A stretch of 64,000 bases of DNA from CAMLIZ01 sp040758375 (GTDB lineage: Bacteria > Pseudomonadota > Gammaproteobacteria > Burkholderiales > Burkholderiaceae_C): NCBI GenBank assembly GCA_040758375.1, contig JBFLWE010000016.1, positions 1-64,000 of the forward strand, read 5' to 3'. Shown in pieces: positions 39,583 through 50,100 of this stretch. The notes beneath the pieces are model-generated. The model was given only the letters and a program-made list of their open reading frames with translations. It ran no database searches and was not told the origin of the DNA. The position numbers and the translations under genes are program-made. The first letter of the stretch is position 1, and each line of letters opens with the position of its first letter.

Positions 39583-42500
39583 CTACTCCGCCGGCGCCTG
39601 GCCGCTAGCCTGTTGATGGTGGTGGCGGTGCAGGTGGCGCCGCGTCCACTGCACCACGTCGTCGACGTAGGTGAACACCACCGGGATCACCAGCAGGCTC
39701 AGGAAGGTGGAGGTGATCAGCCCGCCGATCACCACGATGGCCATCGGCGCGCGGAAGCTCGGGTCCACGCCCAGGCCGATGGCGATCGGCATCATGCCGG
39801 CGCCCATGGCGATGGTGGTCATCACGATCGGCCGCGCCCGCTTGCGGCAGGCGTCGAGCAGGGCATCCCATCTCGGCAGGCCATGCTCGCGCCGCGCCAG
39901 GATGGCGTAGTCGATCAACAGGATCGAGTTCTTGGTGGCGATGCCCATCAGCATGATCAGGCCGATCATCGACGGCATGGACAGCGCCGTCTGCGTGAGG
40001 AACAGCGCCAGGAAGGCGCCGGGGATCGACAGCACCAGCGCGGCCAGGATGGTCACCGGCTGCACGAAGTCGTGGAACAGCAGCACCAGCACGATGTAGA
40101 TGCACAGCACGCCGGTGAGCATGGCCAGGCCGAAGCTCTCGAACAGCTCGGCCATGGCCTCGGCATCGCCCACCGAGGTCTGGATCACGCCGGGCGGCAG
40201 GTTCTGCAGGCTCGGCAGCGCCTTGGCGCGCGCCTCCACCTCGCCCAGCGGCTGCTGGTTCAGCTCGATCTCGAAGTTGATGTTGCGCAGCCGGTCGTAG
40301 CGCGCGATCTCCGCCGGGCCGCTGTCGATCGCGATGGTGGCCACGTTCTGCAGCGGCACCGGCCCGCGCGCGCCGGGCACCGGCAGGCGGGCGATCAGAT
40401 CGAGGTCCTGGCGCGCGGCCTCGGGCAGGCGCACGACCACCGGCACCTGGCGCTGCGAGAGGTTGAGCTTGGCCAGGCCCTGGTCGTAGTCGCCGGCCAG
40501 TGCCACGCGCAAGGTGTCGGCAATGGCCGCCGAGGTCACGCCCAGGTCGGCGGCGCGCGCGGAGTCCGGCCGCACGATCAGCTCGGGCCGCACCAGGCTG
40601 GCGGTGGAAGTCACGTTGCCGATGCCGGGGATGGTGCGCAGCTCGCGCTCGACGCGCTGCGCGTGCTCGGCCAGCACCCGACCGTCTTCGCCGGCCAGCA
40701 CCAGCACGTATTTCTCGCTCGAGGCGCCCAGGCCCACCTTGACGCGCGCGCCGGGGATCGCCTGCAGCGCCTGGCGCAGCTGGGCCTCCACTTCCTGCTT
40801 GGAAACGCCGCCGCGCTCGCTGCGATGGGTCATGTTGATCGTCAGCACCGCCTTGCGCACCTCGGCCGCGCCCTGCGGCGCAAACGGGTCGGCGCCGGCG
40901 CTGCCGCCGCCGATGGCGGTGTACACCAGCTGGATGTGCGGGTTTTTCTGCACGATCTCGCGCGCCTGCTCGGCCAGGGCGTAGGTCTGCTCCAGCGTGC
41001 TGCCCGGCGGCAGGGTCACCGTCACCTGCGTCTGCGACAGGTCGTCCGGCGGGATGAAGCCGGTGGGCAGCAAGGGCACGAGCGCAAAGGAGCCGAAGAA
41101 AAAGGCAGCCGCGGCCAGCAGCGTCTTCACCCGGTGCTTCAGGCACCACTGCGCCCACTTCATGTAGATCGCGATCCAGCCGGGCTCCTTGTGCTCCTTC
41201 CCCGAGCCCGGCTTGAGGATGTAGGCCGCCATCATCGGCGTGAGCATGCGCGCGACCACCAGCGAGAAGAACACCGCGATGGCCGCCGTCCAGCCGAACT
41301 GCACGAAGAACTTGCCCGGCACGCCGCCCATGAAGGCGGTGGGCAGGAACACCGCGATCAGCGTGAAGGTGGTGGCGATCACCGCCAGGCCGATCTCGTC
41401 GGCCGCCTCCATCGCCGCCTGGTACGGCGTCTTGCCCATGCGCAGATGGCGCATGATGTTCTCGATCTCCACGATCGCGTCGTCCACCAGCACGCCGACC
41501 ACCAGCGACAGCGACAGCAGCGTCACCACGTTGATCGTGAAGCCCATCCAGTGCATCACCGCGAACGCCGGGATCACCGACAGCGGCAGCGCGGTGGCCG
41601 ACACGATGGTGGCGCGCCAGTCGCGCAGGAACAGGAACACCACCAGCACCGCCAGCGCCGCGCCCTCGTACAGCAGGTGCATCGAGCCGGTGTAGTTCTC
41701 CTCGACGGGATCGACGAAGTTGAAGGCCTCGGTGATCGTGATGTCGGGCCGTTCCTTCTTCAGCGCTTCGAGGGCCGCGCGCACGCCTTGGGTGACGTCG
41801 ATCTCGCCGGCGCCGCGCGAGCGCACGATCTCGAAGCCCACCACCGGCTTGCCGTTGAGCAGCGCGACCTGCCGCCGCTCGGCCACGGTGTCGGTGACGC
41901 TGGCCACCTCGTCCAGGCGGATGCGGCGGCCGTCCGACAGCGCGATCTCCATCGCGGCCAGCTCCTGCGCGCTCTTCACGGTGGCGATGGTGCGCACCGA
42001 CTGTTCGGCGCCGCCGATGTCCATGCGGCCGCCGGCGGCCTCCTGCTGCACCTGGCGCAGCTGGCGCGAGATGTCGGCCGCGGTGGCGTTCAGCGCCAGC
42101 AACCGCAGCGGATCGAGCTCGACCCGCACCTCGCGCGAGGCGCCGCCCACGCGGGTGACCGCGCCCACGCCCGGCACGGCCAGCATGCGCTTGGCCACCT
42201 GGTTGTCGACGAACCACGACAGCGCCTCGTCGTCCATGCGGCTCGACGCCACGGTGTAGGTGAGGATGGGCGTGCCCGCCAGGTCCACCTTCTGGATCAC
42301 CGGGTCGCGCAGGTCGGCCGGCAGGTCGGAGCGCACGCGCGACACCGCGTCGCGCACGTCGTCCACCGCCTCCTGCGTGGGCTTTTCCAGCCGGAACTCC
42401 ACGGTCAGGATGGCCACGCCGTCCTGCAGGTTGGTGTAGATGTGCTTCACCCCTTGCAGCGTGGCCACCGAGTTCTCGATCTTGCGCGCCACCTCGGTCT

Positions 42501-42681
42501 CCATCTGCGCGGGCGAGGCGCCCGGCAGGCTGGCGGTGACCGTGACCATGGGCAGGTCGATGTCCGGGAAGTTCTGGATCTTCATCGCCCGGAAGCCCAT
42601 CAGCCCCATCAGCGTGAGCATGATGAACAGCAGCACCGACGGCGTGGGGTTGCGGATCGACCAGGAGGAGACGTTGATCAT
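39583..42681 (-). CDS. HAE1-family RND efflux pump permease
   Basis: 1032 aa, twelve transmembrane helices in two halves. The proton-relay motif in TM4 is GVLVDDAIVEIENIMRHL. Porter-domain segments such as PDIDLPMVTVTASLPGASP and IGLIMLMGIATKNSILLIDYA are characteristic of the AcrB/MexB/MdtB family. It exports hydrophobic or amphipathic compounds; substrates unknown. It is last in the TetR-OMF-adaptor-RND operon, 10 nt after the adaptor gene. The C-terminus is His-rich (RRHLHRHHHQ). Confidence 0.95.
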   Translation of the reverse strand: MINVSSWSIRNPTPSVLLFIMLTLMGLMGFRAMKIQNFPDIDLPMVTVTASLPGASPAQMETEVARKIENSVATLQGVKHIYTNLQDGVAILTVEFRLEKPTQEAVDDVRDAVSRVRSDLPADLRDPVIQKVDLAGTPILTYTVASSRMDDEALSWFVDNQVAKRMLAVPGVGAVTRVGGASREVRVELDPLRLLALNATAADISRQLRQVQQEAAGGRMDIGGAEQSVRTIATVKSAQELAAMEIALSDGRRIRLDEVASVTDTVAERRQVALLNGKPVVGFEIVRSRGAGEIDVTQGVRAALEALKKERPDITITEAFNFVDPVEENYTGSMHLLYEGAALAVLVVFLFLRDWRATIVSATALPLSVIPAFAVMHWMGFTINVVTLLSLSLVVGVLVDDAIVEIENIMRHLRMGKTPYQAAMEAADEIGLAVIATTFTLIAVFLPTAFMGGVPGKFFVQFGWTAAIAVFFSLVVARMLTPMMAAYILKPGSGKEHKEPGWIAIYMKWAQWCLKHRVKTLLAAAAFFFGSFALVPLLPTGFIPPDDLSQTQVTVTLPPGSTLEQTYALAEQAREIVQKNPHIQLVYTAIGGGSAGADPFAPQGAAEVRKAVLTINMTHRSERGGVSKQEVEAQLRQALQAIPGARVKVGLGASSEKYVLVLAGEDGRVLAEHAQRVERELRTIPGIGNVTSTASLVRPELIVRPDSARAADLGVTSAAIADTLRVALAGDYDQGLAKLNLSQRQVPVVVRLPEAARQDLDLIARLPVPGARGPVPLQNVATIAIDSGPAEIARYDRLRNINFEIELNQQPLGEVEARAKALPSLQNLPPGVIQTSVGDAEAMAELFESFGLAMLTGVLCIYIVLVLLFHDFVQPVTILAALVLSIPGAFLALFLTQTALSMPSMIGLIMLMGIATKNSILLIDYAILARREHGLPRWDALLDACRKRARPIVMTTIAMGAGMMPIAIGLGVDPSFRAPMAIVVIGGLITSTFLSLLVIPVVFTYVDDVVQWTRRHLHRHHHQQASGQAPAE

Positions 42682-42691
42682 GGCGGGTGCC

Positions 42692-43879
42692 TCACTTCGT
42701 CGTGGTGGTCGCCGCGCCGTTGGTGGCCGCCGCAGGGCTGGCCGCCACCCTGGGCGCCGCCGCGGGCGCCTGCACCACGCGAACGACGTCGCCGTCGCTC
42801 AGGAAGCCGCCGCCGGACGCCACCACGCGCGCGTTGCCGTCCAGCCCGCCCGTGATCTCCACGCGGTCGCCGGTGCGGCGGCCCACGCTCACCTTGATCT
42901 GGGCCACCTTGCCGTCGGGCCCTACGCGGAACACATACGAGAAGCCCTCGCGCAGCAGCACGGCGCTCTGCGGCAGCGTGAGCGCCCTGGCCCGGCCCAG
43001 CTCGAACTCGCCACGCGCGAACATGCCGGCCTTGGCCACGCCGTTGCCCGGCAGGTCCACGTAGACCAGGCCGTTGCGCGTAGCCGGGTCCACGGTGGGC
43101 GCGACCATGCGCACCTTGCCCGTCACCCGCTCGCCGCCGGCCAGCATGATCTGCGCCGGCATGCCGGGCTTGATCTTCGCGAGCTGCTCGGCCGTGACCT
43201 CGGCCCGCCATTCCAGCCGCTGCTGGCGGATCAGGTGAAACAGGTCCTGGCCCGGCTGGACCACCGCGCCCACGGTGGCGCTGCGCGCCGATATGACGCC
43301 GTCGTCCGGCGCCAGCACGCGCGTCTGTGCCAGGCGCAGCTCGTCGGCCTTGAGCCGCGCCTTGAGCGACTCGACGCGTGCGCGCGCGGTCTGCTCGGCG
43401 GTGAGGTACTGCTGGATCTGCTGCGCGCTGATGGCCCCGGTGGGCTGCAGCTGTCGCGCACGCTCGGCGTTGGCCTGCGCCTCGGCCATCATCGCCTCGG
43501 CCTCGGCGATCGCCGCGCGGGTCTGCGCCACCTCGGCGGCCGTGGTCTGGCTTTGCAGCCGGGCCAGCACCTGCCCCTTGCGCACCTTGTCGCCCACGTT
43601 GACCAGCACCTCGGTCAGGCGCAGCCCGCCCACCTCGGCCCCCACCACCGCTTCCTGCCAGGCCGCGACGTTGCCGTTGGCCGCCAGCGTCTGCCTCCAG
43701 TCGGTGCTTTGCGGCGCCACCACCGACACGGTGAGCGCCGCCTTGGCCTCGGCGGCGGGCTTGTCGCCAGCCCCCTTGTCGTCGTCGGCCGCCTGCGTGG
43801 CCAGCGCGGCCACCGCCAGCGACACCAGTGCCAGCACCCCGGCGCCGGCCTTCCTTCCCGTCTTCTTCGTGTCGATCAT
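42692..43879 (-). CDS. RND efflux periplasmic adaptor (membrane fusion protein)
   Basis: 395 aa. N-terminal signal or anchor (VLALVSLAVAALATQA), then lipoyl half-motifs VGGLRLTEVLVNVGDKVRKGQVLARL and VLAPDDGVISARSATVGAVVQPGQ flanking an alpha-hairpin (about residues 105-180), then beta-barrel and membrane-proximal domains. Bridges the RND pump and the outer-membrane channel. There is no lipobox cysteine. Its start overlaps the OMF stop (ATGA at 43876-43879). Confidence 0.93.
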   Translation of the reverse strand: MIDTKKTGRKAGAGVLALVSLAVAALATQAADDDKGAGDKPAAEAKAALTVSVVAPQSTDWRQTLAANGNVAAWQEAVVGAEVGGLRLTEVLVNVGDKVRKGQVLARLQSQTTAAEVAQTRAAIAEAEAMMAEAQANAERARQLQPTGAISAQQIQQYLTAEQTARARVESLKARLKADELRLAQTRVLAPDDGVISARSATVGAVVQPGQDLFHLIRQQRLEWRAEVTAEQLAKIKPGMPAQIMLAGGERVTGKVRMVAPTVDPATRNGLVYVDLPGNGVAKAGMFARGEFELGRARALTLPQSAVLLREGFSYVFRVGPDGKVAQIKVSVGRRTGDRVEITGGLDGNARVVASGGGFLSDGDVVRVVQAPAAAPRVAASPAAATNGAATTTTK

Positions 43880-45297
43880 CGCGCCACCTTCATGTCTTCC
43901 GCCGCGGGCTCCCACCCGCCGCCGACCGCGCGGTACAAGGCCACCCACGCAGCCACCCGTTCCCGCTGCACCCCCACCAGCACCGCCTGCGCGTTGAGCG
44001 CGAGCCGCCGTGCATCTTCCATGTCGATCAGGCTGCCGGCGCCCACTTCCCAGCGCTTCTGCGCCGCGGCGAAGTGCTCGCGGTAGCCCTGCGCCGCGCG
44101 CTCGGCATCGGCCTGCCGGCGCTCGGCGGCGTCCAGCCGCACCAGCGCCTCTTCCACCTCGCGCACCGCCTGCCGCACGCGCTGCTCGTAGGCGGCCCGC
44201 GCCTCGTCGAAGCGTGCCTTGGCCGCGTCGAGCCCGGCGCGGCGACGGCCGGCGTCGAACAGCGGAATGTCGACCTGCGGGCCGATGCTCCAGGACGTGC
44301 CCTCGGTCGTGACATCGCCGCTGCGCACCGCGCTGCGGCCGATGCTGCCGCCCAGCAGCAGGCGCGGGTAGCGCAGCGCATCGGCCACGCCCACGTCGCC
44401 GGCGGCCGCGCGCAGTTCGCGTTCGGCGGCGGCGATGTCGGGCCGCTGCGCCAGCGTCTGCGCCGGCAGCGTCTGCACCGCAAAGGCCGCCGGCAGCGGC
44501 AGGCGGGCCGCGCGCTCGCCCAGGCGCTGGCGCAGCGCGGGCTCCTGCAGGCCGGTCAACGCCACCATCGCCTTTACCGCCGCATCGCATTCGGCCCGTT
44601 GCGCCACCAGCCGCGTGGCCGCCTCGGCCGCCCCGGCGGTGGCCAGCGCACCGACAGCCGGCGCATCGAACCCGGCGTTCACCTTGGCGCGGGTGAGATC
44701 CGCGTTGCGGCCCTGCGACCGGGCATCCTCGGCGTACAGCGCGGCCAGCGCCTCGCAGGCGCGGTAGCCGATGTACAGGCTGGCGGTTTCCGCGGCCAGG
44801 CTCACGCGCGCGTCGTGCCAGGCCAGCGCGCTGCCTTCGGCGCGGGCTTCGGCCGCCGCCATGCCGTGGCGCACGCCGCCGAAAAGGTCGATCTCCCATC
44901 CCAGCTGGCCGGTGACCCCGGCGGTGCTGAACGGCACCGGCGCCTGCAGCTCGTTGCGCTGGCGGCCGGCGCTGAGGCTCGCGTCGAGCGAAGGCCACAG
45001 GGCCGACCGCGCCTGGCGCAGGCCGGCGCGCGCCTGCGCCAGGCGTGCTGCCGCCTGCGCCAGGGTCGGGCTGGTGCGCTGCGTCTGGTCGATCAGCGCC
45101 GGCAGCAGCGGGTCGTCGAACCGGCTCCACCAGTCACGCAAAGCCGCCGCGTCGCCGCCATGCGGCAAGGGCGCATGCCAGGCGTGGGCCCGCAGCGCCG
45201 GCGGCGTCGCGTCGGGCGCCGTGGCGCAGCCGGCGGCCAAGGTGCCCGCCAGGGTGGCGACGGCCGCGGCATGCAGCGTCCATCGGGTCCGGGTCAT
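43876..45297 (-). CDS. NodT/OprM-type outer-membrane efflux lipoprotein
   Basis: 473 aa. Lipoprotein signal with lipobox LAAGC. Two homologous OEP halves: the first around QAAARLAQARAGLRQARSALWPSL, the second around RFDEARAAYEQRVRQAVREVEEAL; LFDAGRRRAGLDAA is typical of NodT-type factors. Trimeric TolC-like exit duct of the RND system. It lies 31 nt downstream of the TetR gene. Confidence 0.93.
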   Translation of the reverse strand: MTRTRWTLHAAAVATLAGTLAAGCATAPDATPPALRAHAWHAPLPHGGDAAALRDWWSRFDDPLLPALIDQTQRTSPTLAQAAARLAQARAGLRQARSALWPSLDASLSAGRQRNELQAPVPFSTAGVTGQLGWEIDLFGGVRHGMAAAEARAEGSALAWHDARVSLAAETASLYIGYRACEALAALYAEDARSQGRNADLTRAKVNAGFDAPAVGALATAGAAEAATRLVAQRAECDAAVKAMVALTGLQEPALRQRLGERAARLPLPAAFAVQTLPAQTLAQRPDIAAAERELRAAAGDVGVADALRYPRLLLGGSIGRSAVRSGDVTTEGTSWSIGPQVDIPLFDAGRRRAGLDAAKARFDEARAAYEQRVRQAVREVEEALVRLDAAERRQADAERAAQGYREHFAAAQKRWEVGAGSLIDMEDARRLALNAQAVLVGVQRERVAAWVALYRAVGGGWEPAAEDMKVAR

Positions 45298-45328
45298 CGA
45301 GTCGGTCCTCCTGTCGTGCGGCGCCGTG

Positions 45329-46003
45329 TCAGGCGCCGTGGGCCCGGCGCTTGTGGCGCTCGTGGGCGACGATGGCGCAGCCCCACTCCACCATGCGGTC
45401 GAGCGCGCGCTGCAGCGCCTCGTGGCCGTCGATCAGCGAGGGCCGCAGCGCCAGGTAGAAATCGCGCGAGATGCAGAAGTCCTGTGCCATCGCGATCAGT
45501 CCGTTCACCAGCTGGTGCACGGCATCGTCGGGTTCGGGCAGGCCGATGTGGCGCGCGACCGCGGCACAGATCGCCTCGTACTGCGGACGGATCTGGCCGA
45601 TCATGGCCTCCAGGTAGCCGGGGCTGGGGTCGGCCATCTCGCGCAGGTGCAGCTTCATCGTCTGCACGCCTTCGGGGTGGCCGACCAGCTGGACAAAGGC
45701 GGCCAGCAGCAGGCGCAGCGCATCCTCCAGCGGCAGGTCGGGCGCCTTCAGCCCGGCGAATTGCGCGGAGATCTCGCGCACCGGCACCAGCAGCACCTCG
45801 CGGTACAGGCCTTCCTTGCCACCGAAGTGGTAGTGGATGGCCGCGATGTTCAGCTCGGCCGCCTGACAGATCTCGCGCGTGGAGGCCTTGTCGAAACCCT
45901 TTTCCGCAAAGATCTGCGCGGCCACCCGAAGCAAGCGCTCACGCGCCCGTGCGCCGCGGTCGAGCGGTTCGGCAACATCGGAAGGGCGCGGCACAGGAGG
46001 CAT
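45329..46003 (-). CDS. TetR-family regulator (CecR/DUF1956 type) of the efflux operon
   Basis: 224 aa. N-terminal HTH: ARERLLRVAAQIFAEKGFDKASTREICQAAELNIAAIHYHFGGKEGLYREV region (residues ~19-68). The C-terminal ligand domain resembles CecR/YbiH (DUF1956), with HLREMADPSPGYLEAM. It is the first gene of the efflux operon. A palindrome immediately upstream (46022-46043) is its probable operator, implying autorepression and control of the pump. Confidence 0.92.
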   Translation of the reverse strand: MPPVPRPSDVAEPLDRGARARERLLRVAAQIFAEKGFDKASTREICQAAELNIAAIHYHFGGKEGLYREVLLVPVREISAQFAGLKAPDLPLEDALRLLLAAFVQLVGHPEGVQTMKLHLREMADPSPGYLEAMIGQIRPQYEAICAAVARHIGLPEPDDAVHQLVNGLIAMAQDFCISRDFYLALRPSLIDGHEALQRALDRMVEWGCAIVAHERHKRRAHGA

Positions 46004-46021
46004 CGCGCGATGCTAGCAACT

Positions 46022-46043
46022 GAATCAAGCGTTTGCTTGAATC
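46022..46043. promoter_or_regulatory. TetR operator palindrome
   Basis: The core TCAAGC-GTTT-GCTTGA (46025-46040) is a perfect inverted repeat, with flanking GAATCA direct elements. It lies 22 nt upstream of the TetR start, overlapping where its promoter must be. The spacing and AAGC-N4-GCTT form suit a dimeric TetR protein. The 93 nt between the TetR and diguanylate cyclase genes hold nothing else recognisable. Confidence 0.7.
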
Positions 46044-46096
46044 ACCGCGACAGCAAACTAGGGGTTGACCCCCCACAGCCGCTCTTGCCGCAGCCG

Positions 46097-47122
<1,026 letters not shown>

Positions 47123-47152
47123 CGGGATTCAGAGGACACGGCGCCCGGCCGC

Positions 47153-50100
47153 TCAGGCCGGCACGGCCGCCGTAGCATACCGGCTCACCAGCGCCAGAAG
47201 ATCTTCTTCCGCATAGGGCTTGCCCAGGTAGTGATCGACGCCGAGTTCTGCTGCGTAGTCGCGGTGCTTCTGCGCGATGCGCGAGGTGATCATGATCACC
47301 GGCAGGTCGCGCCAGCGCTCGTCGCCGCGCATGTTGCGCACCAGGTCGAAGCCGTCCATGCGCGGCATCTCGATGTCCGACAACACCACCGCCGGCCGCT
47401 CCTCGGCCAGGCGTTCCAGGCCTTCCAGCCCGTCCTTGGCCAGCGCGACACGGTAGCCCTCGCGCACCAGCAGGCGCTGCGTGACGCGGCGCACCGTGAG
47501 CGAGTCGTCGACGACCAGCACCAGCGGCGCCTGCGCCACCGCCGGCTCCTGCGCCGCCGCCACCGCCGCCACGCTGGACAACGGCGTGGCATGCGCCTCG
47601 CGCATCTGCGCCCAGGCGGCCTCGCCGTACAGCGTGGCCAGCGCGACCGGGTTGTAGATCAGCGCCACCGCGCCGGAGGCCAGCAGCGTCATGCCGGCCA
47701 GGCCGGGCAGGCGCGAGAGCTGCTGCCCCAGGTTCTTGACCACCACTTCCTGGTTGCCCAGCACTTCGTCGACGTGCAGCGCGATGCGCTGCTGCGCGCT
47801 GCGCACGATCACCACCGGCAGCGTGCGGCCGCCTTCGGTGCCGCGGGCACTGGATTGCAGCAACGCGCCCAGCCAGAAGAAGGGCAGCTGCCGGTCGCCG
47901 AAGGCGTACTGCCCGGCGGCATAGGCCTGGTCGATCTCCTGCGGCTTGGAGCGCCGCACGATCTCGATCAGCGTGGAGGGAATCGCCACGGTGGTGTCGC
48001 CGCAGCGCACCATCACCACCTGCGTCACCGCGGTGGTCAGCGGCACCACCAGCTTGAAGCTGGTGCCCTGGCCCACGGCGGTGGCCGTCTCGATGCGGCC
48101 GCCCATCGCGTTGACCTCGTTGCGCACCACGTCCATGCCGATGCCCCGGCCGGCGAGCTCGGTGACGGTCTCGGCGGTGGAGAAGCCCGGCGTGAAGATC
48201 AGGTTGGCCAGGTCGCCTTGCGACGGCTGGGCGTCGGCTGTGAGCAGCCCCATCTGCACGCCGCGCTCGCGGATGCGCTGCAGGTTCAGGCCCGCGCCGT
48301 CGTCGCGGAACTCGATGCCGACTTCGTTGCCTTCCTGCGTGAGCACCACGGTGATCTGGCCCGAAGGGTCCTTGCCCGCCGACTGGCGCGCCTCGGGGGG
48401 CTCGATGCCATGGGTCACGCAGTTGCGCAGCAGGTGCTCGAAGGCGGCCGTCATGCGGTCGAGCACGCCGCGGTCGACTTCGATCGAGCCGCCCACGATG
48501 TCCAGCCGCACCTGCTTGCCGGTTTCCTTGGCGGCCTGTCGCACCACGCGGTACAGGCGCTCCGACAATCCCTCGAACTCCACCATGCGGGTGCGCAGCA
48601 GGTCGTCCTGCAGGTCGCGCGTGAGCCGCGCCTGCGCGGCCAGCTCGTCTTCGGCCGACTGCAGCGTGCGCTGCAGGCTGCGTTGCACGGTGGCCACGTC
48701 ATTCACCGACTCGGCCATCATGCGGGTGAGTTCCTGGAAGCGCGTGAAGCGGTCGAACTCCAGCGGATCGAAGGCCTGGGCCTGCGCCTTGGCCTGCTCC
48801 ATGCGCGAGGTGATCTGCGTCTCGGCCTGCAGCTCGATGTCGCGCAGCTGGCGGCGCAGACGGTCCAGGTTTTCCGTCAGGTCGGTCAGCGAGCTCTTCA
48901 TCTGCGTCACGTCGGACTCGATGCGCGAGCGCGTGATCGACACCTCGCCGGCGTGGTTGACCAGGCGGTCGAGCAGCGGGGCGCGCACGCGCACCGAGGC
49001 ATGGTGGCCGGCACCCGGCAGGGCACGCTCGGCCTGCAGGCGGGCCTGCACCGCGCGGCTGCCGACGAAGCGGCTCCAGTCGATGACGGCCGGCAACGGC
49101 TGCGCGTCGGTGGGCGGCGTCGCCGCGGCAGGCTGCTCTGCCCGAGGTGCTTCGTCCACGGGCGTTTGCGCCACCGGCTCCGGCTCCGGCGTCGCGGCCG
49201 CGGCCGGCACGACCGGCGCTTCAGCCGCCAGCGGCACCAATGGCTGGGCGGGCAGCACCGGAGGCGGCACCTCCTCGCGCATGGCCTCTTCCACCGCCGC
49301 GGTGGCTTGTGCATACGCAGCGGCATCGCGCGAACGCAGGTTGTCGAAGCGTGCCTGCAAGGCATCGACACGGCCCTCGAGCGGCTCGACGTCGGCCGCC
49401 ACGATGTCGCCACGCTGCATCAGGTGTTCGATCGCCGTTTCGAGGCGGTGGGCCATCTCGCCCAGCCGCATGGCGCCGGCCAGGCGGGCACCCCCCTTGA
49501 GCGTGTGCAGCGTGCGCATGCACGCGGTGGCGGCGCCACCGTCGGCCGGGCGCTGCACCCACTCGCGCATGCGGGCGGCCAGTTGCGGCAGCAGCTCCTG
49601 GCCCTCTTCCTCGAAGATCGGGAACAGCTCGGCATCGATCGCGTCGACCGCATCGATGTCGTCCTCGTCGTCCAGCGCGTCGGCGCGCGCCGTGACGGTG
49701 CGGCGCTCCACCTGCGGCAGCGCGGACAGGGTCTTCAGTTCGGCATGGCCCAGCTCGCCGAACGCGGTGGGCACGGAGGGTAGGGCCGACGGCGCCGGCT
49801 GCTCGGGCGCGGCAGGCGCCGGCACCTCGACCTGCACTTCTTCTATCGCGGGCGCTTCGTCGGCCGGCACTTCAACCACGGGCACCTCGGCCACCGGTGC
49901 CACCAGCTCCTCGGCTTCCTGCGGCACCGGCTCCGGCAGCACTTCTTCCGGCTCGATGGCGGTGCCCAGCGCCTGCATGCGCTGCGCAGCCTGCAACTCG
50001 TGTGCGGCCAGCCGTTGCAGCAACTCGGCCGGCACTTCCTTCAGGAAGCCGGCGGCGAACTGGTGCAGCAGGCGGCGGATCTCTTCCGCCGCGTCGATGA

